A DNA stretch of 64,000 bases from Dugong dugon (GCA_030035585.1 CM057477.1:58323447-58387446), one strand, 5' to 3'. Positions 45,281-55,428 are shown, numbered from the stretch's first letter. Made by a program: numbers and translations. The notes: a model not told the origin generated them from the sequence alone.

Positions 45281-45778
45281 GGAAGAACCCTGGTTTGATC
45301 ATTCCAAAAAGTAAAATAATGAATTACTCCCTGTATTTAACTGTGGAATGTGGCTTTGTTTTTCTGGAGGGTATTTGCCATCCATGTAATTTTTTTTTTT
45401 GCCAATATAAAAATGTTCCCTGAACTAACATCAAATCGTCTGGACATTGGGCAGTGGGAAAGGAAAAGCAAATAGACCCACGAGCTGGTGTCTGAGTGGC
45501 CGGGGAATGTGGGAATTCAGGAATATGCACAAAAAGTGAACCGCCTGCAGAAACCGTACAGAAATGCCCTTAGTCCTCTTAGGTCGAGGACATCAGTGTC
45601 ACCATCAGAAAGTTCTAGAGAGGCTCTGCCTGAGTGGAATAATCATGTGTTACTGACACCATGGAATCTCCTGAAAAGCTCTCCTTTATCTTTAACCACT
45701 TGTCCCTAAACTGCCCCCCTTCTCCTCACGTAAGTGCCAGGGTGTATAGAAAAACAGTAGCAATATAAAGCTTTATAT

Positions 45779-46080
45779 ATTGCTGTTGTTAGCTGCTTTC
45801 AAGTTGGCCCCTAACTCATGGTGACCCTATGCACAATGGGATCAGACCGTTGTGATCCATAGCATTTTATTGACTAATTTTTGGAAGTAGGTTGCCAGGT
45901 CTTTCTTCCTAGTCTGTCTTAGTAGAGAAGCTCCACTGAAACCTGTTTAGCGTCATAGCAACACTCAAGCCTCCACTGACAGACAGGTGGTGGCTGCCCA
46001 TGAGGTACACTGGCCGGGAATTGAACCCAGGCTCCTGCACAAAGGGCAAGAATTCTAGCACTGAACTCTCACCGCACCCA
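45779..46080 (-). mobile_element. SINE with tRNA-Gly head and RTE tail
   Basis: Reverse-complement copy of the type at 44,955: tail 'ttgctgttgttagctgcttt' at left, body 'cttcctagtctgtcttagta', and tRNA-Gly-like head at right ('gccgggaattgaacccaggc' through 'aattctagcactgaactctc'). Confidence 0.88.
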
Positions 46081-47261
46081 AAGCTTTATATATAAGTAGC
46101 TAAAAAAAACTTAAAAATAATTGGAGCTCTATGCTGCCCTTTCATCCCTCCATTGGAAGAGAAGGTTCTACATGTATTCCCTGGAGACAAGAGTCTGTTT
46201 CTGGTTTTCCACTTCCATTCCACTGCCCTCACTCAACAAAAAATCTCTTCTTGTCCAGTTCATGCATCCATTCGTATCACCTTCTTCACACCTTCACCTC
46301 AGGCTAGGAAGTTCCATGCAGAACTTTGTCCCACTTTCCTTAACAATTTCTGCAACTCCCTACAGTTTTTCTTTCCGTCACATCCCTATTACACCCACTG
46401 CAACTTCAGAACCCACACTGATCCTGACACCCTGACCTCAATAGCCTCTACTCCTGAAACTCTGATTATCTCCAATCCAACTCATCAGTAAACTCACACA
46501 TTACAGCATGTTTCTGCACACAGCTGGTTCTCCTCTCTGCTGACTCCAACCTCCACAGCCTTTCCCTCTCCTGTTGCATCATTCCACCATCATGATTCCA
46601 GTCCTTCCCTTTCTCCTAGCTCATTAGCTCCTCCTCACTTGACCAGCCTCACTTCCCAGCCTATACCCTGGAGTCACTCATGCCCTGACCTTCTGCCCTT
46701 CGCAAGATCACCTTCAATACCCAGTGACTCCTAACATCAACCAGTGTCCTCTAACTGGCTCTCATTTTGCTGCATGCTGACGAAGAGTTTTGGCACCTTC
46801 ATGTTCTCTGGCCCCAAACTGGTCGCTGCTCTTGTAAACTCCATATTGTAGTCCTCATACAAACGCTATGAACTTCTCCCACACTCCTCAAGCCCCGCCT
46901 GGTCCACCACCTCTCCATCTCAGTAAATGGACTTCTCTGTTTCTTTTCAGACACTGTCAAGTTCGACATCTCCGCTCAAATGTTCATAGCTCTTAAACTC
47001 AGCATATCCAAACCACAGTCAATGCCCTTTCCGTCTACCCAGTTGTTTGTGCTTGAAACGTGGGGGTCAATCCTAACTCTCCCTCTCCCACATAATTCAT
47101 AATCAACTAATCTCCAGATCCTGTAGATTCTACCTTCAAAATAGATCTCAAATCTATTAACTCCTTTGCATCTCCATCATTTACAACTATCCTAGTTTTG
47201 ACCACCACCATCTCTCGCATGGACCACTGTGAAAGCCTAAGAATCTACCCCTTTCACTCTT

Positions 47262-47469
47262 AACCAAAAAACAAACCGTTGATTCGACTCCAACTCACGG
47301 CAACACCAGGTGTGCAGAGTAGAACTGTTCTCCATAGGGTTTTCAATGGCTGTAATATTTCCGAAGCAGATCACCAGGACTGTCTTCCTAGGTGTCTCTT
47401 GGTGGATTCCAACCTCCAACCTTTCAGTTTGCAGCCGAGCGCTTAAATGTTTGCACCACCCGGGGACTT
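47262..47469 (-). mobile_element. AfroSINE inside L2
   Basis: Minus-strand copy with perfect 11-bp duplication ctttcactctt at 47,251-47,261 and 47,470-47,480. Confidence 0.95.
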
Positions 47470-47776
47470 CTTTCACTCTTGCCCCCTCCAACTTAATTAT
47501 TCTACCCCACAGTGGCCAGTGCAAACCTGATCATGCAGTTCCACTGCTTCAAAACCCCTGATGGTCTGAAGGAAAACTTTTAAAATTTTTAACGTGGCCT
47601 AGAAAACCAGCCTCTTTCTGTAGCCTCATGTTTTGTCATTCTTTCTTTTGTTCTCTACAATCCATCCTTCTCTTCTTCTTTCAGATGCCAAACTCCTTAC
47701 CACCTCCTGACCTTCTAACGTGCTGTTCCTTTTACTTAGAACCCTCTCCCCACCCCTCCACATTTCCCATACCTCT

Positions 47777-48304
47777 TACGATGGTTAATGCTACCTGTCA
47801 ACTTGGCTAGGCTGATCCTCAGTGGTTTGGCAGATGCTATGTAATCACCTTCCATTTGTGATCTATGTGAGCAGCCAGTCAGTTGGAAGGGGAGTTTCCC
47901 TGGGAGTGTGGCCAACCTCCAGTATACAAGTGGATGTTCTGGCAAAGCTCACTCTCTTTTCCCAAACCTACACTCTTCTCATCGCCTCACCTCCAGCTCT
48001 TGAGACATAAGCCTGCAGAAGTCTCTGGCCTGCCACCTGACCTACAGATTTTGGATTTGCCAACCCTGCAACCCCATGAGCTAGAAGAGGCCTCCAGCCC
48101 GTCACCTAACCTGCAGATTTTGCGTTCATCAGCCCCTGCAACCACATGAGCCAGTAAAGGTCTTCAGCCTGTTGCCTGACCCACAGATCTGGACTTGGCA
48201 GCCCTCAAAATTGTGTGAGCCATTTCCTTGAAATAAATTTCTCACTATATATACTTATATATACTTCACTGGTTTTGCTCCTCTAGGTAACCCAGGCTAA
48301 GACA
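47777..48304 (+). mobile_element. MLT2-like ERV-L solo LTR
   Basis: 528 bp, from 'tacgatggttaatgctacct' to 'gtaacccaggctaagaca', plus strand. Three near-repeats of a 60-base unit lie inside (around 48,010, 48,085 and 48,150; 'gcctgcagaagtctctggcc' type). Candidate 5-bp duplications are cctct (47,772-47,776) and cccct (48,305-48,309). Confidence 0.85.
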
Positions 48305-48620
48305 CCCCTCCACCCTATCTCCACAAGAAATTTTCTATTTATTTTTAAGCTGTCAGCTTAAATGTCCCTTCCTCAGGTGCCTGTCCCCCCACCCCCTCCC
48401 AACGTAGATTAGATGTTATATGATCTTAGGCTACCCTGTACATTTTCTTCATACTGTTTATTGAAAACGCAATGACACTATTATTTTGTGATTACCTGTT
48501 TAATTAATGATTGTCTTTTCCCCTATTCTGTAAGCTCCTCAAAGGCAAGGACCACTTCCCATTTCTCATTGCTGTGTCCCCAAACCTGGCACAGTACCTA
48601 GCAAGAGGGAAGAGTTAGGT

Positions 48621-49312
48621 TCTAAACTCCAGGGTGTGAGCCTAGGGATTGGGCTCCACAGGAGGGTGGGCAGAGAGGAGCAAGCCTATGAAACAGGCAC
48701 CCCTTTGACCTCCTTCTCCACAGGCCCCCTTGCCTTGCTTCCTTTGACCTCCTTCTCCATAGGCCCCCCTGCCTTGCTTCCTTGCTGCTTCTTCTAGTGA
48801 GTTCTCATCACACTTAACCATCGACAAGTAAACACATTACCTTAAAACTGGTGGAAATAGGTCACTCTAGGAGAAAGTGCTCAGATGATGCAACTGGTTC
48901 TCCTACCCCCATTCAGCAACTTTTCCTGTTCTGCCTGGCATGTGGTGTATTATTTGAAGGAGGCAAAGTCCTGCATCCCACTCCTCGTCCTCGCCTCAAT
49001 ATCCCCAAACTATCTAAATCATCCCTTATTCCTTCCAGCTCTCTCCCCTCTCAAGGTTAATCTTGCTTGCCTTGGATCCATTCCCTCCTGTCCCCATCTT
49101 CTGTCATCCCTGCTCCTTTCCCTTAAGCTTTCAAACACATCTTTCCAGGGTTGGGAACCCTCCAACCCCTTTTTTCTAGTCTCCTTACTTTCTTCTTCTC
49201 CTCAATGCCAAGTTATCTCCATTTGCAGTACTTACTTCCTCCACATCCACTCACTGTTATTTATTTTTTTATTCATTCATTTTTTGAAGAGTTAATACAT
49301 GTGCACAGTGCA
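48621..49312. other. Intergenic, pyrimidine-rich, with a small tandem duplication
   Basis: No gene. Positions 48,705-48,742 and 48,743-48,781 are near-identical copies of a 38-39-base unit (tttgacctccttctcca, then aggcccccttgccttgctt). The 136-codon frame at 48,885-49,295 is a by-product of T/C-rich sequence. Confidence 0.55.
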
Positions 49313-49359
49313 TGTCTTAGGGTTTAGAGAAACAGACCCAGTGAGATAAAGATAGATGT

Positions 49360-49455
49360 ACGTAGGTAGTAGGTATGGAGGTAGGTGGATAGACAGACAG
49401 ACAGACAGATAGACAGATAGATAGGTAGATATGTAGACAGATACATAGATAGATA
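49360..49455. repeat. (GATA/GACA)n microsatellite
   Basis: About 95 bp of mixed gata, gaca and gtag tetranucleotides within the LTR U3/U5 region. Confidence 0.9.
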
Positions 49456-49470
49456 TTTACTTCAGGAGAT

Positions 49471-49681
49471 AAAACCCAGAAACAAAATCCATTGCCATCG
49501 AGTTGATTCTGACTCGTAGTGACCTTATAGGACAGGGCAGAACTGCTCCATAGGGTTTCCAAGGCTGCAATCTTTGTGGAAGCAGGCTGCCACATCTTTC
49601 TCCCATGGAGCAGCTGGTGGGTTTGAACCGCCAACCTTTCAGTTAGCAGCTGAGCACTTAACCATTACACCACCAGCGCTC
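49471..49681 (-). mobile_element. AfroSINE inside MLT2-like LTR
   Basis: Minus-strand copy flanked by cttcaggaga (before) and cttcaaggga (after), an imperfect 10-bp duplication. Confidence 0.92.
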
Positions 49682-50169
49682 CTTCAAGGGATAGGCTCGT
49701 GCAATTGTGGGGGCTGGAAAGTCCAGAATCCACAGGTCAGGCATCAGGCTGGAGACCTCTGCTGGCTCACAGGATTGTGGGGGGCGGGGGTGGGGGATGG
49801 CCTAGCAAGTCCTACATCTGTAGGTCAGGCACATCAGGAAAATATTTGCCAGTTCAGACTCCTACAGGCTTGCACCCCAAGATCCATAAGTCAGGCGGTG
49901 AGAAGGCTGTAGAGTTGAGAGAGAGAGAAAGAGAAAGCGAGTTCTGCCAAAATATCTATTTACAGTCTGAAGGCAGCCCACACCCTAAGGAACTCCCCTT
50001 TCAACTGACTGATTGACTGCATTACATCATCACGTTACATTACATTAGGGGAAGTGATTACATTAGATTGCATTAGATTACATTATACAACAGCAACTAG
50101 CCTAGCATTTGGCAAAATCACTGGGAACCATAGCCTAGCCAAGTGGATACACAAAATGAACCATCACAG

Positions 50170-51125
50170 TATAGAATTCAAATGTTCCAAGATACACAGT
50201 GAAACACCTTCCTCCCACCAGCCTCCCCATGCCCCACAATTCTCCTCAGAGGCAACCTCAGAGGCATCTTGTGTATCTTTCCAGAAAGCATGTGTGTAAC
50301 TACATATTCTTGTTTGTATTTTCTGTACAAGTGGAGGCATTTATACACCCTTTCTACCCTTTGCTTTTTTTATTTAAAGTATCTTAGAAAGTGTCCCATA
50401 TCAGTTTTTTCAAAACAGCCTCATTCTTTTGAATGGCTGCCAGGACTCCCCCATGAGAACGTACTATAAATTATTTAGCCAGCTCTCTACTGTGGATGTT
50501 GAGGCAGTTTCCAACCCATCTTTCGTTCTAACAAACATACCGCAATGAGTATCCTTGTACCTATAGGATCTTGCACACATGTGAGTGCATCTGTAGGATA
50601 AGTTCATAGATATGGGATTGTATTTTGCATTTGGTATTTAATTGCTCTCCATAGAAACTGTACCAATTCACCATCCCACAGCAATATATCGAAGGACCTC
50701 GTTTCGCCTCATACTCTCCAACAGATTGTCTTAACAATTTTCTTTTTTTTGCCAGTCTGCAAATTTGCTTTTCCTTTATGAATGTGACCAAGCATTTTTC
50801 TTACATTTAACAGTCATTTGTATCTCTTCTTCTGTGAATTGTCTGTTACTATACTTTTCCCATTTTTCTTTTATATTGTTGGCCTTTTAATGATTCCTAA
50901 GAACTTTGTATATGAGAAAATTAGTTCCTTGTCTGTGATATAAGTTGCAAATATTTTAGTCACTCTGCCCACATCCCTTTGCAATAGGATTTTTTTGCCC
51001 AATAAAGCAAATTAAACCACTGTCTTTTGGTTCCTTGTGCCCTATCAATCGTGAAATCCAAAGGCTTTGCTGTGTACTCATTCTCCTGCTTTATTCAGCA
51101 TTCGACAGTGCTGACCTATCCTTCT
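50170..51125 (-). repeat. Old L1M/HAL1 3' region (antisense)
   Basis: 'ttcaccatcccacagcaata', 'ttcttctgtgaattgtctgt' and 'agttccttgtctgtgatata' are the decayed antisense of an old L1 3' region. No open frame. Confidence 0.7.
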
Positions 51126-51224
51126 TGCACTCTCTTTCGTTTTTTTTGTTTGTTTGTTTTTTCTTTTATGGTGTGCACTACTTATCCTTCCACCACTCGT
51201 CTGTCAGTTTGTTATACTGTGGGG

Positions 51225-51760
51225 GCTTGGTCGTTGCTATGACACTGGTATTTCAAATACCAGCAGGGTCACCCAAGGTGGCCAGGTTTCAGCGGAGCTT
51301 TCAGGCTAAGACAGACTATGAAGGAAGTCCGAAAATTACCCAATGAAAACTCTATGGATCACAACAGAACATTGTCCAAAATGGTACTACGAGATGAGCC
51401 CGGTAGGTTGGAAGGCACTAAAAAATACCTCTAAGAGAAACAGGTCCCAGGGGCTGTCTCCAAGACCTTACTCCATGCTCCAGACCCAGGGCCATCCAAC
51501 AATACCAGGCCAGTGTAAAGGTGGCATAACCTGTTGCCACTGAGTCCATTCCGACTCACGGTGACCCCATGTATTACAAAGTAGAACTGCTCTGTAGGGT
51601 TTTCTTGGCTGTAATCTTTACAGAAGCAGATCAGCAATGGACTTGAGTATACCAACAACTGTGAAGATGGCACAGGACCAGGTAACGTTTTATTCTGTTG
51701 TACATGGGGTCACCATGAGTCAGAGCCAACTCAGGGCAACCAACAACTTTATCTTGGATC
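51225..51760 (+). mobile_element. Internally deleted RTE LINE carrying a later insert
   Basis: The 5'-like block 51,225-51,417 ('ggtatttcaaataccagcag', 'ttcaggctaagacagactat') and the 3' block 51,635-51,760 ('tgaagatggcacaggaccag', 'tcagagccaactcagggcaa') match the two ends of the RTE type seen at 19,003-19,440. The missing ORF is replaced by a duplicated segment that includes part of an AfroSINE (51,418-51,634). Confidence 0.65.
51418..51634 (-). repeat. Duplicated segment with truncated AfroSINE (copy 1)
   Basis: About 215 bp closely similar to 52,876-53,093. Both read 'ctccatgctccag' and 'aataccaggccagtgtaaag' and then continue into the tail part of the same minus-strand AfroSINE. In this copy the SINE stops at 'cagaagcagatcag', so the SINE head is missing. 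Confidence 0.85.
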
Positions 51761-52002
51761 TTCTCTCCTTTTTCTGTTACTTCTCTTACTCTTTGCCTGA
51801 CTTCCTGTTGTAGATGCCCTTGCAATAGGAGGTCTTTCAACTCTGCCACAGCAGTGCCCTGGGGTTGTGCCCTTTCTGGAGCTCTTGCTGGCGGTTCTCC
51901 TAACACCTTAAGTCTAATTAGATATGCAGATTGATATTGCCATGTCTGAACCCAAGGCAGACTCAGGACTTTTCGTCTGGACTCTTCTTCTTCATTTCCC
52001 AC
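51761..52002. other. Intergenic, nothing recognised
   Basis: C/T-rich sequence. The long minus-strand frames here (51,631-52,047 and 51,963-52,595) run across SINEs and are not credible genes. Confidence 0.45.
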
Positions 52003-52013
52003 ATCAAACTCAA

Positions 52014-52230
52014 ACCAAAAAAACCAAACGAGCTGCTGTCCAGACATTCCGACTCATGGAGCCCCGCATGTGCATCAGAGTAGAACTGTGCTCCACAGGG
52101 TTTCCAATGGGTGAGTTTTTGGAGGAAGATCAGCAGGCCTTTCTTCCAAGACACCTCTGGGTGGACTTGAACCTCCAACCTTTCAGTTAGCTGCCGAGTG
52201 TTAACCGTTTGCACCACCCAGGAACTCCAT
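52014..52230 (-). mobile_element. AfroSINE, second subtype
   Basis: Minus-strand copy with perfect 11-bp duplication atcaaactcaa at 52,003-52,013 and 52,231-52,241. Confidence 0.95.
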
Positions 52231-52241
52231 ATCAAACTCAA

Positions 52242-52875
52242 CAAGTCTAAAATCAATCTTACTGTATCTGCTCTCTCAAAACCACTCCTCCTCTCTTTTG
52301 TGTTCCTCCCACTCTCCCACTTCTCCCATGCCTGAAACCTCAGTCTCCCCCACCTCAAGCAGTTGCCACAGATTCTTCTGCAGAAGTCCCTTCCACTTTT
52401 CGCATCCTTGTCCTTGTAACCCTCCTCCCTCATAATGGTCTCTTCTTCCAGGATTCTGTCCACACACTTCCTCCTGCTGCAGTCCTGCCCATTTAACCAT
52501 TTAGTCTCTCTCTGCTCAGGAAACCTCAGTCCTTCCCATGCACGGTCCCTACCCCCTGCACAAAGCTGGAGCCCAGTGATAATTAACAAATCCATTCGAA
52601 TGCAGTATGATAATTAATGAATCCATCCAAATGCAGTACTATGTCATCCAAGTCTTCCTAGTACTAGCAGATGGCATTTCCGTCAGCTTTTTTTTTTTTA
52701 AATAGAGACTTCAGTTGTCCCTTTGGACTCATCGGTGTTAGTTTTGACATTATTGTTTTGGTTTTGTTTTTTTAACTTACTTGTTCAACCAACCAGAAAG
52801 CACTCTTGCTCTAGTCTCCCCAGTTCCTTCCCTCCAGCCCCTTCTGCTTGGCTTTTTCTCTTGCTGCAGTTGTAC
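52242..52875. other. Intergenic, pyrimidine-rich
   Basis: No gene or named repeat. Two near-copies of 'gataattaa(c/t)(a/g)aatccat(t/c)c(g/a)aatgcagta' lie head to tail at about 52,578-52,640, a roughly 33-bp tandem duplication. Confidence 0.5.
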
Positions 52876-53093
52876 CCTCCTCTTAGAGAAATGGGACCCA
52901 GGGGCCATTTCCAAGACTCTACTCCATGCTCCAGTCCCAGGGCCATCCAGCAATACCAGGCCAGTGTAAAGGTGGCATAACCCATTGCCACTGAGTCCAT
53001 TCTGACTCATGGCGATCCCATGTGTTACTGGGTAGAACTACTCCATAGGGTTTTCTTGGCTGTAATCTTTACAGAAGCAGATTGCCAGGCCTT
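52876..53093 (-). repeat. Duplicated segment (copy 2, likely source)
   Basis: Partner of 51,418-51,634, about 1.45 kb away. Here the AfroSINE continues to its full length (to about 53,174), which suggests this is the older copy. Confidence 0.8.
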
Positions 53094-53174
53094 TCTTCTG
53101 TGGCACCATTGTGCAGGTTCAAATCTCCAACCTTTAGGTTAGTAGTCCAGCCCAAACCATTTTGTGCCACTTAG
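52982..53174 (-). mobile_element. AfroSINE
   Basis: Minus-strand copy from 'ccattgccactgagtccatt' to 'ttgtgccacttagg'. A plus-strand SINE follows it directly. Confidence 0.9.
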
Positions 53175-53184
53175 GAACCTTCAA

Positions 53185-53381
53185 GAAGCCCTGGTGGTGC
53201 AGCAGTTAAACATCTGGCTGCTAACCAAAAGGACAGCAATTTGAACCCAGCAGCCACTCCACAGGAGAAAGATGTGGCAGTCAGAAAGATTACAGCCTTG
53301 GAAACCCTATGGGGGATTCCTACTCTGTCCAATAGGACTGCTATGAATAGGAATCCACTCCACAGCACACAACAACAAAAG
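53185..53381 (+). mobile_element. AfroSINE
   Basis: Plus-strand copy starting 'gaagccctggtggtgcagca', with a (caa)n-like tail. Near-perfect duplication ggaaccttcaa/gggaccttcaa on its two sides. It inserted at the head of the SINE at 52,982, giving a head-to-head inverted pair. Confidence 0.92.
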
Positions 53382-53391
53382 GGACCTTCAA

Positions 53392-53689
53392 AGTTGGCAT
53401 TACCCTGGCAAAATATGGCCAGTGTCCCCTGTCTACTTGTGCAACCCTGCTCTCCTTCTGCTTGTTACACCAACACACACATTCCAAGACCTTGCAGGAA
53501 ATTACCTCCTACCAGGTGTCAACAGCAGAAGCCCTCTGAAATTCTAACAGAACCTTGGATGAAGGAAAGATCTTTGGGAATTTAGCATTTCTTGGGGTCG
53601 CGGGACTCAGTAATCCTGTTCCACCCCAACAGAACCAGTCCCCCACGGTGGTTTGCCAGGATGTTATTTGGAGGCCATTACACCCGAGC
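53392..53689. other. Single-copy sequence upstream of CNMD
   Basis: Last interval before the CpG-rich promoter. No repeat is recognised. Confidence 0.5.
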
Positions 53690-53937
53690 GAGGAAGGGCG
53701 TCCCCGAAAGCACGGTCTGCTAATAATGCTGCTCTCGGGCGGGCGGGAGGGAGAAGGGAGGGGAGAGGTGAGGCGGTAGAAGGGGTGGGGACCTCTGGGC
53801 TGGCCCAGGCTGGATGGTGTCCAGTGTGTACGCGCGCGTCTGTGCCCGGCATTGAAGTGCCCGGCACGTCGGGGCGGCAGGACCGAGGCCAGGGCGCGCG
53901 CAGAGGCTCCGAGTGTCTCGCTTACCCAGCCACAGCC
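53690..53937 (+). promoter_or_regulatory. CNMD: CNMD promoter and 5' UTR region
   Basis: GC-rich sequence just upstream of the CNMD start codon. It has a tandem GC box (gggcgggcggg at 53,737-53,747, Sp1/Sp3-type) and many CpGs, and no TATA box at a useful distance, so a CpG-type promoter is likely. The exact transcription start cannot be set from sequence. The reading frame of CNMD stays open upstream to a further ATG at 53,653, but the start at 53,938 fits the protein family. Confidence 0.7.
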
Positions 53938-54009
53938 ATGGCAGAGAACTCCGACAAAGTTCCCATCGCCCTGGTGGGGCCTGACGACGTCGAGTTTTGC
54001 AGTCCTCCG
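53938..54009 (+). CDS. CNMD: Chondromodulin (CNMD/LECT1), exon 1 coding part
   Basis: Chondromodulin is a type II membrane glycoprotein of cartilage. A C-terminal piece is cleaved off and secreted, acting as a cartilage growth and anti-angiogenic factor (family knowledge). This exon encodes residues 1-24, MAENSDKVPIALVGPDDVEF then CSPP, the cytoplasmic N-terminus. The ATG has a strong context (G at -3 and +4: gccATGg). The exon ends in phase 0 at ccg followed by the donor GTGAGT. Only the first 118 residues of the roughly 330-residue protein are in this window. Confidence 0.96.
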
Positions 54010-54533
54010 GTGAGTACAGCCCTGGACCCCCAGCCCGCTGCCGGATTAGTTCATACTCAGGGCCCAGACTGCGCATGAGGGTCCGGATCCACTGTCGAGG
54101 GCCAGGGAATTGTGCCACCGAATGTGTCTCGAAGGGTGTGCGCAAGTTTGCGTGCCCAAATGTGTACACGGGGTGGCGTCCCTTGGGAGTGGGTGCAGGG
54201 GACTCGGGATCCACAGACGGGTGTGGAGGGGAGGGTGGAACAGGCGTCAGGAAGGGGCGTCCTGTGGCCTGCTGAGTTTGCAGATCGGCGGGGGCCGTGG
54301 CCCTGAGCCGCGAAAAGTTTGCTTGTCACACATTCCCGCCTGAGTACAAGGGACCCTGGGGAGGGGCTTTGGAAGAGAACTTAGTGAAAGGGGGCGCCCT
54401 AAGGGGCTCAGGGCGAGCTGCTTCCCACACCCTTCGATTCACTACGGGCACTGCGTGGGGCTGGGGTGGGCGCGGGGTCCGCGGGGTGCGGCCGGCGTAG
54501 ACGTAACCCGCAGCTCTACCGCCCGGCCCGCAG
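54010..54533 (+). other. CNMD: CNMD intron 1
   Basis: 524 bp, GT (gtgagt) to AG (ggcccgcag), GC-rich and inside the CpG island. No repeat seen. Confidence 0.93.
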
Positions 54534-54674
54534 GTGTACGCCACCGTGACGGTGAAGCCCTCCAGCCCCGCGCGGCTGCTCAAGGTTGGAGCCGTGGTCC
54601 TCATTTCCGGGGCGGTATTGCTGCTCTTTGGGGCCATCGGAGCCTTCTACTTTTGGAAGGGGAGCGACAATCAC
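54534..54674 (+). CDS. CNMD: Chondromodulin (CNMD/LECT1), exon 2
   Basis: 141 bp, 47 codons, residues 25-71, phase 0 at both ends, donor GTAAGT. It encodes VYATVTVKPSSPARLLK and then a single hydrophobic helix at about residues 42-65 (VGAVVLISGAVLLLFGAIGA, then FYFW). This is the signal-anchor transmembrane segment of a type II protein, followed by KGSDNH on the outside. The neighbouring exons have matching phase, so the splice pattern is self-consistent. The open frame runs on after the donor as an intronic by-product. Confidence 0.97.
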
Positions 54675-55019
54675 GTAAGTCCAGTGGGCGGCGCGCGGGG
54701 CTGGAGGCTCGCGGGGCCGGGAGCCGCACAGGGTAGCGGGGTCCTCTCTGTCACCCCCATGTTCCCCCCTAGTCGGAGCCAGAGCGCTGATTGGCGCCGA
54801 GGCCCGGGCTACGGCTCTCCGCTGGCCGCTCGTCCTCTCCGCCCCAGTTTCTCTCTGTCTCTAACCTACCCGGGCACCTTCGCCCTTCTCCCATCCTACT
54901 CCGCGACCCTGTTTTCTGCTCATAGGCAACTTTGTAGAAAAGCAGGTCAAGGTTTTAAAGGATGGTGTTAAAACATAGAGTAGCGGAAAATACCATGGAC
55001 TGTTGGAGGAAAGCCATTC

Positions 55020-55155
55020 TCAGCCAATCTCGGCCTGGAGCTTCCACTAAGCAGCTGTGTGACCGTGGCTAAGGCACAGCATCTCTCTGGCCTCAGGTTA
55101 CTCATCATTAAAGGAAGAAGTGGAACTACATAATTTCAAAGGCCTCTACCAGCCA
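55020..55155 (+). repeat. MIR in CNMD intron 2
   Basis: 'gcagctgtgtgaccgtggct' and 'tctctctggcctcaggttac' match the MIR core on the plus strand. Confidence 0.8.
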
Positions 55156-55192
55156 AGAAAGGCTGTGAGTGTAAGAACCTAGGACAAAGATA

Positions 55193-55428
55193 AACAAACC
55201 CCAAATCCACTGGCCGTTCCCACTCATGGAGACCCCTTGCGCATCGGAGTAGAACTGCACTGCACAGGGTTTTCTTGGCTGTAATCTTAGGGAAGCAGAT
55301 CCCCAGGCCTGTCTTACGCTATGCCACTGGATGGATTCAAACCGCCAACCTTTCGGTTAGGGGGAAAAAAAAAAAAAAACCAAACTCACTGCAGTGGAGT
55401 CAATTCCAACTCATAGTGGCCCTACCCA
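55193..55428 (-). mobile_element. Chimeric AfroSINE in one target duplication
   Basis: Minus-strand AfroSINE 55,193-55,363 (tail to 'ccaacctttcggttag'), then about 15 A, then a second minus-strand AfroSINE tail (55,380-55,428). The whole is enclosed by a perfect 12-bp duplication aggacaaagata at 55,181-55,192 and 55,429-55,440, so both parts seem to have entered as one unit or by insertion into the first. Confidence 0.88.

Larger units (their letters stand above)
46130..48620 (+). repeat. L2 LINE 3' region, interrupted
   Basis: Pyrimidine-rich sequence with typical L2 3' words: 'cctgatcatgcagttccact', 'tcaaatctattaactccttt' and 'taagctcctcaaaggcaagg', and near the end 'ccaaacctggcacagtacct'. 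It is interrupted by an AfroSINE (47,262-47,469) and an LTR (47,777-48,304). The part before 46,780 is less certain. Confidence 0.7.
49313..50168 (-). mobile_element. MLT2-like ERV-L solo LTR, split by a SINE
   Basis: Minus-strand LTR: left 'tgtcttagggtttagagaaa', right 'aaaatgaaccatcaca'. It holds a microsatellite at about 49,360-49,455 and an AfroSINE at 49,471-49,681. Flanks gtgca and gtata match at 3 of 5 bases. Confidence 0.82.
53690..54850. other. CpG island over CNMD exons 1-2
   Basis: CpG dinucleotides are far denser here than in the AT-rich, CpG-poor surroundings, from the promoter through intron 1 and exon 2. Several open frames on both strands (for example minus 53,720-54,214) are by-products of this composition. 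Confidence 0.8.

Noticed and set aside
48705-48781. CRISPR-like repeated unit
   Set aside because: Only two adjacent copies without spacers in a mammalian genome. This is a simple tandem duplication.
51963-52595. 210-codon minus-strand open frame (and 138 codons at 51,631-52,047)
   Set aside because: Both run through AfroSINE sequence with its own target duplication, so the frame cannot be an ancient gene.
53653-54078. Longer in-frame CNMD start at 53,653 adding 95 residues
   Set aside because: The extension is GC-composition driven and has no match to the chondromodulin N-terminus. The ATG at 53,938 has a strong context and fits the family length. The frame after 54,009 is intronic.
53720-54637. 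Antisense gene in the CNMD CpG island (several minus-strand frames)
   Set aside because: The frames are GC-rich by-products that overlap the CNMD exons. No splice or family evidence supports a divergent gene.
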